In this document: one piece after another, positions 54,101-64,000 of the stretch
Numbering within the stretch: position 1 is the stretch's first letter
How the letters are laid out: every line of letters starts with the position of its first letter
Source of the DNA: Chrysaora quinquecirrha
Lineage: Eukaryota > Cnidaria > Scyphozoa > Semaeostomeae > Pelagiidae
Assembly (NCBI GenBank): GCA_014526335.1
Contig: JACTAT010000027.1
Coordinates: 1,493,685-1,557,684 of the forward strand
Reading direction: 5' to 3'
DNA length: 64,000 nucleotides
Made by a program: the position numbers and the translations under genes
Notes under the pieces: generated by a model
Databases searched by the model: none
Told to the model about the DNA's origin: nothing
The model's input: the letters and a program-made list of their open reading frames with translations, nothing else

Positions 54101-57100
54101 TAAAGTTAAACATGCGTGTTACGATTTAAGAGAATACGTTAAACAAGCAAGGATTTATCAATGAAATAGAACGTCGTAAGGTACCGTGGCTGATATGTAC
54201 AACACTTATTTTCTTTCCAAAATTTCAAAAAGAAAACAAAAAATCCGCGGTAAAATGCGCGGTAAAATTTTATGACCCCGAGGATTTGTCTTTCGAAAAT
54301 CATGGGGCCAAGTATTTTTTTGACCGTTTTTTTTTTGGTCCGTCAATTCTCGCCTGTTTCCACGTGTTCGACGTTAAAGAATATTTCGTCAAGTCTTGAA
54401 ATATTTCGCTCAAAATCTGGAAGGCACTGCTTCCAAGTTTTTCACTATTTTCAACAAGAAGCAACAAATAAGTCGTTTAATTTTATTCTTAATGAAAGTC
54501 AAAGAAATTGTGAACATTTTCCCACCTAAATCAAGTTGGGCGAAGACCCTGAGTCGTGAAAAGGCTTTGTTATGTATATTTTGTGTTGTTTGTTGGGCCT
54601 ATAGCCCTGTCCACACTATACAAACTAACCCAGGTTCGCCCCAGGTTTTTGCTAACCCAGGTTAGATTTTTGTAGTGTGGACACAACTAACCTGGGTTCG
54701 ACCTGGGTTAGTTTAACCCGACTTTGGAGGTGGGTTCGACCTGGGTCGAACCCAGGTTAGTGTTGGCAACTTCAAGTGTGAACCTGGGTTAGTTTACTTG
54801 TGACGCATGCGCAGATATTTATTTCATTTGAGGCGCCAGAAATATTCCAAAATCTGGTCCTAAAATTACTTTACAAAATATTACAATTTGCAATTATAAT
54901 CACAATTTTCGTAAAAACTATGACAGAATCTTACAAAGCAACAGAACGCAGATCAACCTTGACCAGTGAGGCGGTGCCAAGTTGAATCAGTATTTGCAGT
55001 GACGAGGTGAAGGTGAAGGTGAAATGGTGTTTAAGCGCCATATCTCAGTAGTGTTAACTAATCGAGACCTCGACCCTGGCTGTGACGCTACCGTGGCTGG
55101 GCTTGAACCCTGACCACACTGAGCTTCTGACACCACGAGTCAGCTGGATTACACCACGACGCCACAGCACCTTCAAGATAAAGGAACAGCTGGGTAATTG
55201 AACGAGGAAGAAACAATTTTTGGCGAAACGCGAAAACGTCGTATAAGAAAAGGACAGTAACACTTTGTCAGGAAGAGGACGTTTTCAACAAAATGAACAA
55301 GTGATTGTGATTGAGATCGGCCAAGGATTTATCAATGAAATAGAACGTCGTAAGGTGTAGACTATCTTGGTTCTCTTACCTCATCTTGTTTATACGATAT
55401 TCGCAATTACACGCATTTCTTATAAGGAAGTTCGGCTCAGGCTAAGTACTGAAAATTCCTTAAATGTTGGTCAAATTTGAGTACTCAATATTCCTTAGCA
55501 ATTCCTTAACTTTTGACATCGTGATTCCTCAAAATAACCATGGTCATTGACATTTTAGGTAGGTCATAAGGTGTCAGAAGACGAATAGAAATTAATAATG
55601 GTTGAAAAGCATGCGCGCTAAGTATTGCTTGCTCTGTTAATGAAAAATTTCATCTTTTTGACTCGAAATGTTAAGTTAAAGAAAAATTTTGATTCCTTAG
55701 CAGTCTCCGATCTAGTACTAGATATTCCTTAAATTTTTGCCTATCCGAGTACTATTTTCCTTATAAAGCACTTCCTTAAAAAAAAACTGCGTGTACAGAC
55801 CATTCATTTTTGACATGTTCTGTAGCAATATAGGCATTTATAAGACTCTTACCGCACAGAGGCCAGTAGTTTGAACAACTTTACATAAACCAAATCAAAT
55901 CGTGGAGTTGGAAAAGATACCTAAAATTCAAGTGTTAAATTAGGGAAAATTTTAGTTGATACACATATCTGATAAAAGGGTTTATATGAATGGCGAATAT
56001 ACACAATAATAAATATATTCACAATATAAACACAAATATTTATGGTGCTGAAGAAGGCTCAGCATAGTGGAAACACAAAAGTCAAAACGGGAAGAGATCC
56101 TTGGTCTGTAGGACTTGGAGAGTTAATGTTGTTGGCTCTCTTGCCTTTCTGGTCAAGTTGTTGTTAGTTTTATCTGGTACTCAAGATTGTAAGAACTTGT
56201 GCTGAATAGACCATTTCAACATGAGCTGCAGTGGTGTAGCTAGGGGTAGGGGACAGGGAGGGGCAAATGTCCCCTGGTACCTGGCCATAGGGGACACTAA
56301 ATTGTAACTTTCTGTGGCAAATGGAGAGATTAAAAGTCAAGTTTGACTAAAAATGTGACTAAAATGGAATATAAGGGGTGCAACCTTGATGTCTGCCCCT
56401 GGACGCTGATGACGCTAGCTATGCCACTGATGAGCTATATCTTGATAGATGAGCTATATGGTATTATAGATGAGCAGGATTGTGACAACCAGCCATGACA
56501 GTACACCCATGACAGACAGGCCCAAAAATGTTTCCACTGTTTATCGCACTTGAGATAAAGCTTTTTTGTGTTCCAGCCACATCTACATGTGCAACATTTT
56601 GCTTGAAATGGCAACATAACATGTTCAAATAAGCACCGCAACCGGAAGAGTCGCAAGTGTAGCCAGGGATAGATTTTTGAACAGAATGTTCTGCAATCTT
56701 AGAAAATTCAGTCGCAGAACACTGCTTTGGTTGAACTTTTCGCAACCATTTTTGCTTGTCACCAGTCATGTCGCAGCATGTAGCGGGTTTAATTGGCAAT
56801 GCAACACATTGCATTGTTTTCATGCCTTTTCCTTGAAATTTTCTAGGACCCATTCTTCTTATCACGAAAGTTGATTGTCGCAGAACTTCTGTCACAGCAT
56901 TTTTGTAGCAGGGTGTAGCCACTTCAGGATTTCTCAGAACAGGACATTTTCAGGTGTGTCGCGTCGCCAGAACAGGTGAAAAGTCACGAGTGTAGCTGCG
57001 TCTTAAGTTAAATCCAACAGCTATAAACAATTAGACGGAAAGTGCAATGGAAAACCTACCAATACAATGTGACAAACAGAAAACATGAACAATAATGCAG

Positions 57101-58722
57101 CAAAGCCTCTGTGTTCTTTGTCTTGCCAAAATTGATGCTGACCCTAAATGCAAACAATATCAAATAATTGGGAGTATTACCAAAGATATTTTACTGTGTT
57201 TTTTGATATTTGAAGTTCTGTACAAAGCAAAGTTTTAGTCTTATTGAAGTATCCAGAACACTCACTGTTAATGAGATATTTTCTTGAATTTTGTTTGATG
57301 CTTTGACAAGGGCAGAATGGTCTTGAATGGTGATGAGTTGAAGATAAATGATTCTTTGAGAAACATCATGAAATAGCTTGATAACAACCTAACAACAAAA
57401 AAAATCAGACTTATCCATTGGTCAAATCGGGTCAGGTTTAATCAAGTAATAGTAATAAAAAGTAGAGTCCAGTTGAGACTAGCAGAGTCTTTAAGTCAGG
57501 TTGAATCAACTTAATCAACTTCTAGCTAAGCTAATCAACAGTGGCAGAACAGAGTGGAGTTAAGTTGAGTCAAAATAAGTCAAGTTGAGTTAAGTGAGTC
57601 CAGCTGTATCAAGTCAAGTAAACACAATTTAAGTTGAGTCAAGATGAGCAGATTCAAGATGAGCTGAGCTTCAAGTTGAGTTGAACCAGGTCAAGCTCTG
57701 AAAAGTTGGGTCAAGTCAAGCCAAGCTTCAAGTCAAGTCAAGTCAAATTCAGCCCAGTAAAGCCAAGTTCTTAGTTTATTTCAGTGTAGGCAAGCTCAAT
57801 TTAGCCAGTCTAGCTTTTCTTTGTCCCATCAAAAATGTCCAGAAAAGTGAAGTAGAGTTGTGCTTAAATGACTAATCAAACTTGGGACAACAGCGAAAAT
57901 TAATTCACCTCTTTTTCATGCTCTACTTCGTCTTTCTGAAAAAGGATAAAAAAAATGTTTCCATAAAATTCATTAATTGGAAAGAATAACTTAACATATT
58001 ATAGCAAGAAAGTTACAGGTCATCCAGCTGGATTAGAAAATTAGATAGCTCCTTTAGATGAACTCTGAGATGTGTGAAGATAGCTTTGTTTTCTTTAAAA
58101 TACCATTGTCAATTTTAGAATTTCAATTCTTGAGTTTTGTGAGTGTAATTCTTTTCATGCCACTCCTTGAAAGAGTGTAGGAGATTACTATCGTAATCGT
58201 CACAAAATTATTGTTACAACAAGACTCCTATGAAAACAATAGAGATTCCAGCTGCAGATACATGAGATAGCCTGGAATGAATTGTCCACTTCGAGAGCCT
58301 TTTTACCTGCATGGCACGAACAAGATACAAAAAAAATGGAGAGGTCCTTCAAATAAAACTATAAATTATTAAAATTTTAAATCTTACATCATTGAATACT
58401 TGCTTTCCTATAATATTATTGCAGATTGCATCTTTGTTTGGCAAATGACAGTTACCAATTATCCCAACAATGCATATCTTGTGATTCTCTGAGCTAAATC
58501 AGAAAAGAAACTTTTTTAGATTAGTACCTATGTACGTCTGCAATGCAACTGGCCTAAGGCCTTTAGCTTGCGTTGTTAAAGAGTAGAAAAGCTTGATTTT
58601 TCCATATGGCAGAGTCAAGTTTTTGCTGTCAGTGTTTCTTTACTTTTACCTTTTATTTCTGCTTACCTCGATGTCTGCTTTATTTTCTCTTTCAAGAGCT
58701 CAGCAGTCAAAAACTTCGCCAT
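42191..58722 (-). CDS. SMG8: SMG8, nonsense-mediated mRNA decay factor
   Basis: SMG8 binds SMG9 and the kinase SMG1 and restrains UPF1 phosphorylation. Minus-strand exons, 5' to 3': 58667-58722, 58388-58493, 57909-57935, 57266-57388, 57060-57143, 55853-55920, 53981-54092, 52915-52947, 52092-52174, 51721-51854, 50612-50811, 49325-49458, 48619-48706, 47855-47944, 47122-47187, 45963-46112, 44784-44889, 43952-44069, 43196-43873, 42191-42596. Every phase agrees and the sum is 2862 nt, 953 residues (human about 991). Family blocks in order: [79 protein letters not shown]-like; [140 protein letters not shown]. The start [14 protein letters not shown] fits the frame. Confidence 0.93.
43874..43951 (-). 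other. 78-nt in-frame intron of SMG8 containing a stop codon
   Basis: Donor CCCG|GTATGACG and acceptor AAACAG|GCC bound 78 nt, a multiple of three. If kept, the reading frame is unchanged but includes one TAA (after FSVK). If spliced, the join reads NTRPKHRF and the long exon continues. It is by far the shortest SMG8 intron seen; most others are hundreds of bases. Confidence 0.6.
44443..44650. mobile_element. MITE with TTCCGCAAAAGATGG ends
   Basis: CTTCCGCAAAAGATGGCCGC at the left is mirrored by GGCAGCCATCTTTTGCGGAA at the right. Inside, GGAATTCTGGGAATAATTTCC mirrors GGAAATTATTCCCAGAATTCC. A wider inverted pair (GAACTAGTTGC / GCAACTAGTTC; ATGTCGACAT) surrounds it. It lies in the SMG8 intron between exons 17 and 18. 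Confidence 0.8.
46470..46886. mobile_element. Non-autonomous element, CTCGTCCCCAGG ends, copy 2
   Basis: Starts CAACCTCGTCCCCAGGCCCC and ends CACCCTGGGGACGAGGTTG. The internal text (CCTCGAATCTCAACCGTCAA, GCCTAGGCATAAAAACAAG) is the reverse complement of copy 1 at 17088-17500. It lies in an SMG8 intron. Confidence 0.85.
48040..48600. repeat. (GATAGCAATA/GATAGCAGAA) 10-mer array
   Basis: About 55 units of a 10-bp word, alternating AATA and GAAG-like variants, in SMG8 intron 13. Because 10 is not a multiple of 3, all three minus frames pass through the same units, and all are stop-free, giving 173-183-codon spurious frames of the type [10 protein letters not shown]. Confidence 0.97.
48828..49003 (-). 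mobile_element. tRNA-derived SINE, family B, copy
   Basis: The minus strand reads GGTACTGTGGCGTCTTGGTG (box A region), then GGGTTCGAGCCCG (box B), then a ~90-bp body to TTCACCTTCAA. It is nearly the same as 55008-55172. It is in an SMG8 intron. Confidence 0.8.
49485..49945. mobile_element. Palindromic MITE, CAAACGATCAAACATTG family, copy 5
   Basis: Starts GCCCTGGTCAAACGATCAAA and ends TTTGATGGCTTGGCTAGGGC. A second inner pair starts GCCAAACGATCAAACATTGC. It is the most complete copy in the window and lies beside SMG8 exon 12 (27 bp away). Confidence 0.8.
52488..52720. mobile_element. MITE with CTAAACTAGAAGACATG ends, copy 2
   Basis: GGCTAAACTAGAAGACATGTG at the left, ATATGTCTCCTAGG at the right. 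The interior AGAGCGACGTAAATG and GGGAGACAACAGAAACATTT parallels 36006-36250. It is in an SMG8 intron. Confidence 0.75.
53341..53605 (+). mobile_element. tRNA-derived SINE, family A, copy 2
   Basis: Starts GTGGTCTCTGTGGCGCAGTG (box A), with GAGTTCGAGCC (box B) about 45 bases later. The anticodon arm is not cleanly foldable and there is no 3' acceptor match, so it is not a working tRNA. The body ends near ACCCCAGGCTACAATGG. It matches 17706-18139 in reverse, without that copy's hairpin. Confidence 0.75.
54600..54800. mobile_element. Foldback element, GTCCACACTA / AACCCAGGTT family
   Basis: TAGCCCTGTCCACACTATAC and GTAGTGTGGACACAAC are inverted. TAACCTGGGTTCGACCTGGG words repeat in both orientations. 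It is in an SMG8 intron. Confidence 0.7.
55008..55172 (-). mobile_element. tRNA-derived SINE, family B, copy
   Basis: The minus strand begins GGTGCTGTGGCGTCGTGGTG and carries GGGTTCAAGCCCAGCC as box B. The left end is GGTGAAGGTGAAGGTGAAAT on the plus strand, a short GGTGAA repeat that may be the SINE tail. Confidence 0.8.
55395..55795. mobile_element. MITE with ACACGCA...TTATAAGGAA ends
   Basis: Left ACACGCATTTCTTATAAGGA, right TCCTTATAAAGCACTTCC and AAAAAAACTGCGTGT. The interior repeats ATTCCTTA. It is similar in plan to 33016-33526 and 37500-37872. It is in an SMG8 intron. Confidence 0.7.
56226..57015. repeat. Two adjoining repeat elements in SMG8 intron 5
   Basis: 56226-56430 has ends CAGTGGTGTAGCTAGGGG and AGCTATGCCACTGAT and matches 32571-32753. 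56560-57015 carries GCGACATGTAGC-type text and a segment (CTTCAGGATTTCTCAGAACA, GTGTCGCGTCGCCAGA) shared with 37880-37980. Antisense frames across it are not called as genes. Confidence 0.6.
57460..57790. repeat. (GTCAAGTTGA)n degenerate array
   Basis: Loosely repeated AAGTTGAGTCAAG words over about 330 bp in SMG8 intron 3. It resembles the reverse complement of the TTGAC array at 18915-19330. Confidence 0.8.
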
Positions 58723-58727
58723 TTCTT

Positions 58728-58754
58728 TCACAGCTGCGGCTTCTGGTCCGACAT
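58728..58754 (-). CDS. Upstream ORF of SMG8 (8 codons, MSDQKPQL)
   Basis: ATG at 58754-58752 on the minus strand has an A at -3 (AAAATGTC), and its TGA ends five bases before the SMG8 ATG (58722-58720). Whether the transcript starts upstream of it is not known. If it does, every ribosome would meet it first. There is no protein similarity to report. Confidence 0.5.
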   Translation of the reverse strand: MSDQKPQL

Positions 58755-58983
58755 TTTGTTTCTAAATATCAACTCAAGCAAGTTTGAAATTTTAAAACTC
58801 ATTGTCTTTTTTGAGAGGCTACATGAATAAGAGGCAAACCATTCTTCCTTCAGTCAGGTTGAATATTGCAGAAGGGAGGGAGAATACTTTTTTCTTCCAT
58901 GAAAAGATATCTCTAAGTCCCCACGCACCCCTCTCTCCCTGATTAGATTGGCAGATTTTCAAAAGAATGCCAATTTCTCCAAA
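58755..58983. promoter_or_regulatory. Divergent promoter region of SMG8 and the MBD gene
   Basis: The two start codons are 261 bp apart and face outward, so this stretch must contain both 5' UTRs and probably a shared promoter. It is AT-rich with no obvious TATA at the expected distance. A pyrimidine-rich patch lies at 58915-58940 (CACGCACCCCTCTCTCCCTG). Confidence 0.5.
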
Positions 58984-61900
58984 ATGATGCGCTTCTCTGG
59001 TGGAAAACTCCCTTCCGGATGGCAAAGATTGGAAATTCCAAGAAAAAAGGGTAAGACATCGAAAAAATGTGATGTGTACTTCTACACCCCAGATGGGGTA
59101 AAACTAAGATCCTATCCGGAAATTGAAAGGTATTTCCAGGTGATTGGCAAGGAACCCCCCGAAAGATCCTGTTTCAACTTTTTACCAGTTCATAGGTACT
59201 TATCCTGGGGGTATCTGTCAAAATCTGTTGGTTCGAAACTGGGGTTTAGCCCCTGTGAAGTTGATGGGAGCCCTAGTGTTGATCATTTTTTGAAAGATGG
59301 TGGGAGAATGGCTAAATTGTTGCAAGAAAATTGCACTAGCAACAATGTTTTTGAAAATCGTAGCAAAATTTTGCATGGAGAGAGGACTAGAACCATAAAC
59401 AGATCAGCTGAATTTGATAATTTGAAAAATTCTAAGGTTAAACGAAGAAAAAAGAAATTAGACTTTGCTGAGAAAAACTGTTTTGCTCAGAAATCGAGTT
59501 CTTGTGTTAATAAACAGTTTGGTGGGAAAGTGACAAAAGCCCGAAGAAAACATGAAAGTTTGAAGGTAATCGAAAAGCAACAATCTTTCGATACTACTAG
59601 TTCTGCAAAAATACTTAGTTCAAAACCTCAAAGGAAAAAGAAATTGGTGCAAAGGAAATTGAAAATGGTTGAAGAAAAGGCAGATTTAGCAAATGCATTG
59701 TCAAATAGAAATAATGCCTTACCACAAAAGCAGCAAATCAAAAATGAAGGCAATGAAAACTCAAGGATTGGAAATGGCGAGAGGCTTCCAGTGAAAATTA
59801 GTCTGAAACATGTCTCTGTCACAAAGAACAACAACATTAAAACTAGTACCCCAGATGAAATTGGATGTTTTGAAGGGAGATCTGATCTAAGTGAAATCGA
59901 TCACGAAAAGATGTCATCCGTCGTGAATAAATTTCCTGTTCACAAAATACGTCGCAAAACAAAACTGCCTGGTGTGGCTTATAGAAGAATTAAGCTCAAA
60001 TTAAAACAAAAACAGAAAGAAATCATGAAAAATGCTAACCTAGATTTACAATCTAGTCTGAGTGAAAATGTTGGCTGTTCGTCTCAGTATGGTGTTGAAC
60101 TGCATGAAGAAAATAGCCTTTCAAGTGATGAAAACCGACTGAAGCCACAACTTGAAGTTGGCTTTGCAAAGTTGGCTAAAGAGACTAAAACTGTTGAAGA
60201 ATCTGGCACAAATACAGCAGAATTTATTTCAAAGCCTGAGATAAAAAAGCTGGAATTTCTCACAGATTCTGAAACAATAATACCTGGATTAACTGAGAAG
60301 CCTGAAACAAAAATGGCTGAGTTTTCAGAGCCTGAAACAGTAGAATTAGCTGCATATTCAAAATCAAAGTTACCAGAAATTACTTCAGAGTCTGAAGAAA
60401 CAAACATGATAGAATTTCTCGAGTCTGAAGCAAAGAAGATTAAAACAATTGTCAGCAAAAACAGTTGTCCTGTAAATATTTTTGTGTGGACTTATTAGCA
60501 AATGAAACAAACAAAAACAGGGAATGTAATTTTGTTGATTCTGAACAAGTGCTGCCAGGTCCCATTAAAGATGGTTTCAGCAGAAATATTATGACTACAA
60601 GACAAGTCTCAAACTTGAAAGATGCTCCAAGGAGTTCAGGTAAAGACAATCCTACTTTGCTGGATTATGGTGGGATAATGAAAACTGATAAAGAAAATGA
60701 AAACTGCAAAACTGTTGCTGGATCTGTTGAGAGAAAAGATTTAGAGAAATCTGAGGGAAAAGTGTCAAGTAAAAGAGATTTGAGACCAAGAACTGATAAG
60801 CAAAATTCAGTGAGTGAAACAAAAATTCAAAATGTATTGGAGAAATTTAAAGGTAGAATGAAATCAGGCAGTGGTGTGGACAAAATTGCTAATAAACAGG
60901 CACAAGAATGCTCTGTTGAACAAGATGGTCAAAATTCTGTTGCTTTAAATCAAGATTTGTCCAGAAATGAAAAGGCTAGCTCAGCCAAACTCAACAAACA
61001 CAATGTGGAGAAGAAACTAAGTAAAAAAGTTGTACCCAAAAAAGTCAACAAAAATGATAATTTGGAGGATGGTGAAGTAAAGACAAGACGTCTTCAGAGA
61101 AGAAGATTACTCAGCAATAGTCTAGCAAGGATAACGTTAAAAAGAAAAGCATCTACTTATGCCATAAGTCTCTGCAAAGGAAAGCTTTCTGGTTGGACAA
61201 GAGTTGCTACTCAAAGAGAATCAGGCAAAACGTCAGGCTCATGGGATATTTGTTACTATTCACCCGAGAATTTAAGAATGAGATCGAAACCTGATGTAAT
61301 AAGGTACTTGGCTGAGAGCAGATTAAGAGGAATAAGTCCAGAGTTATTCTGCTTTAACCCGAATAACCGTGAAAAGAGTAAAAATACAGAAGTCAGCAAA
61401 TACTTTCAGAACAAAGACACCAAAGTTACAGAAAATGCCAGACTAGAAAAGAAACTGAAAAATGATGGGAAATTGAAAAAGTTTGAATTTTCAGCCTTAT
61501 CTAAAGCTACTAATAAAGATAGTAATAAAGCTGCTAATAATGATAGTAATTTTCTAGAAGGTTTTTTGAAAGGAGATACTGAAACTGGAAAAATGGATGT
61601 TATTGATGTAGAAACTGGTTCAAAAAGACAAACTAGAAGCTACAAGAAAGCTAACTCAAGTAATAACACTAATTATGATGAAACTATGGTACAGGAGATT
61701 CCTCGTCGTACTCGAAGGAGGTCAAAAATTGCAGATCAACAAAGTATTGAGACAACTGAAAACATGGTGAATGTTAGCGAACACAATGTACTTTCCGTGG
61801 AAGATGATGAAGGAATTTTACCAACTGGAACCAAAGGAAACTCACAACAGTCACCATCAGAGAACACCTATCACTGCGATGAGGGTAACAATGAAGAAGT

Positions 61901-64000
61901 TAATTCTGCTGACAGCTTCGTCACAACTGACTTTTTGGAAGAAAGATCTCCTGAAGTCAGAAATGATCAAAGCTCAATCCAATTCAAAAATCTTCAGCGT
62001 GTAGCAGATATGGATAACAAAGAGGTCAACAAGAAATGTTGTTAATGAAGAAACAAAGGATCCTGTTTCAGAAATAAGCAAGCTTTCAGATAAGTCAGTA
62101 GAAACTGGATATTTGGATAATTTGTTGGAAGAGAGTAATTCTGTTGAAAGTAGTCCTCGCAAGCAGAGTAAAAATCAGACACAATGTCTAGAAAATACAA
62201 AACTTGATGGAAGCACAGAGGTGATAATGGAGTCTAAAGTAACTTTAGTGCATTTACATCAAGTGTGCAACATGAAATGTCATAAAGCAACAAATAATGA
62301 TGTTGTAGCTGAACCAGAAAATATGAAAATACAGCGAGAAAATGATTCCGATGTTGAACTATTTCGACATAGTAAGGTACTGGTGGATGCAGAAACCAAG
62401 CCAGCAAGCTCTCTAGGGACTAAAAATAAATTGCTAGAGGCAGAGGTATGCGATGCTTTGCTGAAACTCGAAAGTGAGCGTCCTGTCACTGAGAGTGAAT
62501 ATACAACTTGTTCATTGGATTCAGAAAGAAAAACTATAACTTCAATCGTTGTCAATGAAGAAGATGATAAAAGAGTTGAGACTAGTCATGTTGATGATTA
62601 CCATGATGAAGTATCGAGGAGATTTTGTGGAAATGATGAAGATGTGGAAAATTTCAACCAATCTGAAACAAGCAAAGTAAATGAAGATCTGAGTACGAAA
62701 GAAGAAGATGCAGTTCAGGAAGAAGAAGTTGAATCATCAACATGTTGCTCTGCAATTTCAGATAATGTGCCTCCTACTGTCAGTATTGAAAAGATACAAA
62801 GCTATGTTGCGACAAAGAACTCGTTTTGTTTGATGGAAAGAACTCGCATTGTACAAGATTCTTTCGATGTTGACTCTGCTTTGAATCGTTCCAATGATTT
62901 TGCTCTTTCGTGTAAGGAAGATGAAGGCTTAGTTCGAAGAGAAGAAATTGAGTTGCAAAACCATGGTTTATCAGATGCCAAGGTTGAGACCCATATAAAC
63001 AATGAAGAAAAGATAGCACGTTGTGTCTTTATGAAGAATGTTACTTGTGTGGTTGAGCAGACAGGAATTACGGAAGCTCCTTGTCATGTTGCTGAATCTA
63101 CTTTGAACTCTTCTAATTCTTCCAGTGAGTTTGATTTAACATGCAAGGAAGAGTTATGCCATCATGATGATGTGCAGCCAATTATAAAAGAAGATGTGGT
63201 AGGACCGTGTGAAGAGAAAGTAAACTGCAGTGATTCGAAATCAGATGATTTTCTTTGTTCAGAAGTTATTCCACACGATTTATCTGTTAACAGAGAATCT
63301 TGTAAAGCTGAAGGACGGCCAGATGCTGGAAAGTTGTCAAGATGTAGTGAAGAAAAAGATAAATATAAGAACAGGGAGACTACTCACGACGAGCCATTGA
63401 TCTTTTCAACACCTCGTAGAAAGAGACAATTAAATGAACGATATGTTAACGCCATGTCCGAATTCAAAAGAAGGAAGAGAAAAAGGAAATCAGATAGTTG
63501 TAATCGAATTAGAACGAGAAGTTTAACAAAGAAGGAATTTGGTGTCCGGAAGAGCAAGCCAATCTGTTCGAATGTGGAATCCCAGGAGATGAAGAATGAT
63601 GATTTAAATGCATCAAAAAATAAGATGGCCAATTCGAAGACCATAGAAGGGCAAAGTGGCAAAATTAGTAGATTGAACAAAATCCATGAAAAGGATAAAA
63701 CTGAAAAAGACATTTCAGAGCTACGTTTGTCGCAGAAATTGACAATTTCACTTAAAGCATCTAGTAAAAAAGATTCTTACGGTCGCAGAGAATATTATTC
63801 ACCTGGCCAGTATGAAATTATTAATCCTGTGGAAGCTACTGATAGTTCCATCAAGAGTCCCTACTTTAGTCGAAGATACTATAAGCAAAGTGTCAATCAA
63901 AAGTTAGAGACATTAAAGACAAGTCTTGAGGATAGGTTTGGATATGCTGCTGCCAAAAGAATCGATAATGATTCATCTGGTGCAAACGTTGTAAATGCTT
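58984..64000 (+). CDS. Large protein with two methyl-CpG-binding domains, 3' end beyond window, two frame breaks
   Basis: The first ATG in frame is 58984 (MMRFSGGKLPSGWQRLEIPR). MBD 1 spans about residues 9-60: GWQR, KKGKTSKKCDVYFYTPDG, LRSYPEIERYF, with Asp, Tyr and Arg at the usual DNA-contact places. MBD 2 lies at about 61175-61370: SGWTRVATQRESGKTSGSWD, ICYYSPENLRMRSKPDVIRY. It is the more canonical one, with both arginine fingers. Between and after them the chain is K/E/S-rich and probably disordered, with an irregular E/T/K repeat (SKPE, SEKPETK, SEPET) at about 60220-60440. The frame breaks at A-runs 60457-60461 (one base missing) and 62019-62021 (one base extra). The third segment is open for about 650 codons to 64000. 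Near the end IKSPYFSRRYY resembles the SPYF motif before the glycosylase domain of plant and invertebrate MBD4, but no glycosylase domain is in the window. MBD4-like is a hypothesis only. Confidence 0.75.

Noticed and set aside
56435..56922. Minus-strand frames of 73 and 152 codons in SMG8 intron 5
   Set aside because: They lie in repeat sequence (TGTCGCAGCATGTAGC text shared with other loci) and match no SMG8 region or known family.

Overview
This is AT-rich eukaryotic genomic DNA. It has many short exons with GT/AG boundaries, long introns full of short foldback (MITE-like) elements, tRNA-derived SINEs, LINE remnants and microsatellites. The gene set points to a metazoan. An astacin-type protease carrying thrombospondin-1 and ShKT modules, together with metazoan-type ABCF3, CIPC, SMG8 and MBD genes, suggests a cnidarian, perhaps an anthozoan. 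The species call is inference only.

Layout: (1) 1-651, 3' end of a carbohydrate sulfotransferase (+). (2) 3023-20933, ABCF3 (+), about 21 recognisable exons. (3) 22036-23423, HMCES/SRAP DNA-protein crosslink protein (-), one exon with a low-complexity insert and one frame break. (4) 24432-25536, a polyQ protein ending in a CIPC (CLOCK-interacting pacemaker) domain (+). (5) 27744-29973, ribosomal protein RPL22 (-), with two probable box C/D snoRNAs in its introns. (6) 30110-32164, MICOS10/MINOS1 (+). (7) 34090-40979, astacin-like protein with TSP1 and ShKT modules (+), whose zinc-motif catalytic Glu is replaced by Tyr. (8) 42191-58722, NMD factor SMG8 (-), 20 exons reconstructed with consistent phases, giving about 953 residues. 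(9) 58984 to the window end, a large protein with two methyl-CpG-binding domains (+), interrupted by two single-base frame breaks.

Three gene pairs are head to head: HMCES/CIPC about 1.0 kb apart, RPL22/MICOS10 136 bp apart, and SMG8/MBD gene 261 bp apart. The RPL22/MICOS10 spacer is the most striking: the RPL22 TATA box and pyrimidine-rich start lie inside an open frame continuous with MICOS10, and the RPL22 ATG overlaps an upstream ATG of that frame. The genes look like unrelated housekeeping neighbours, not an operon or cluster.

Most of the remaining sequence is repeats. The most distinctive are foldback elements built from a CACTACTGTGGTGG motif (three copies), palindromic CAAACGATCAAACATTG elements (five), two tRNA-derived SINE families, and several simple-sequence arrays. 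Exon coordinates were read by eye from splice consensus, frame and homology recalled from family knowledge. No alignments were run.
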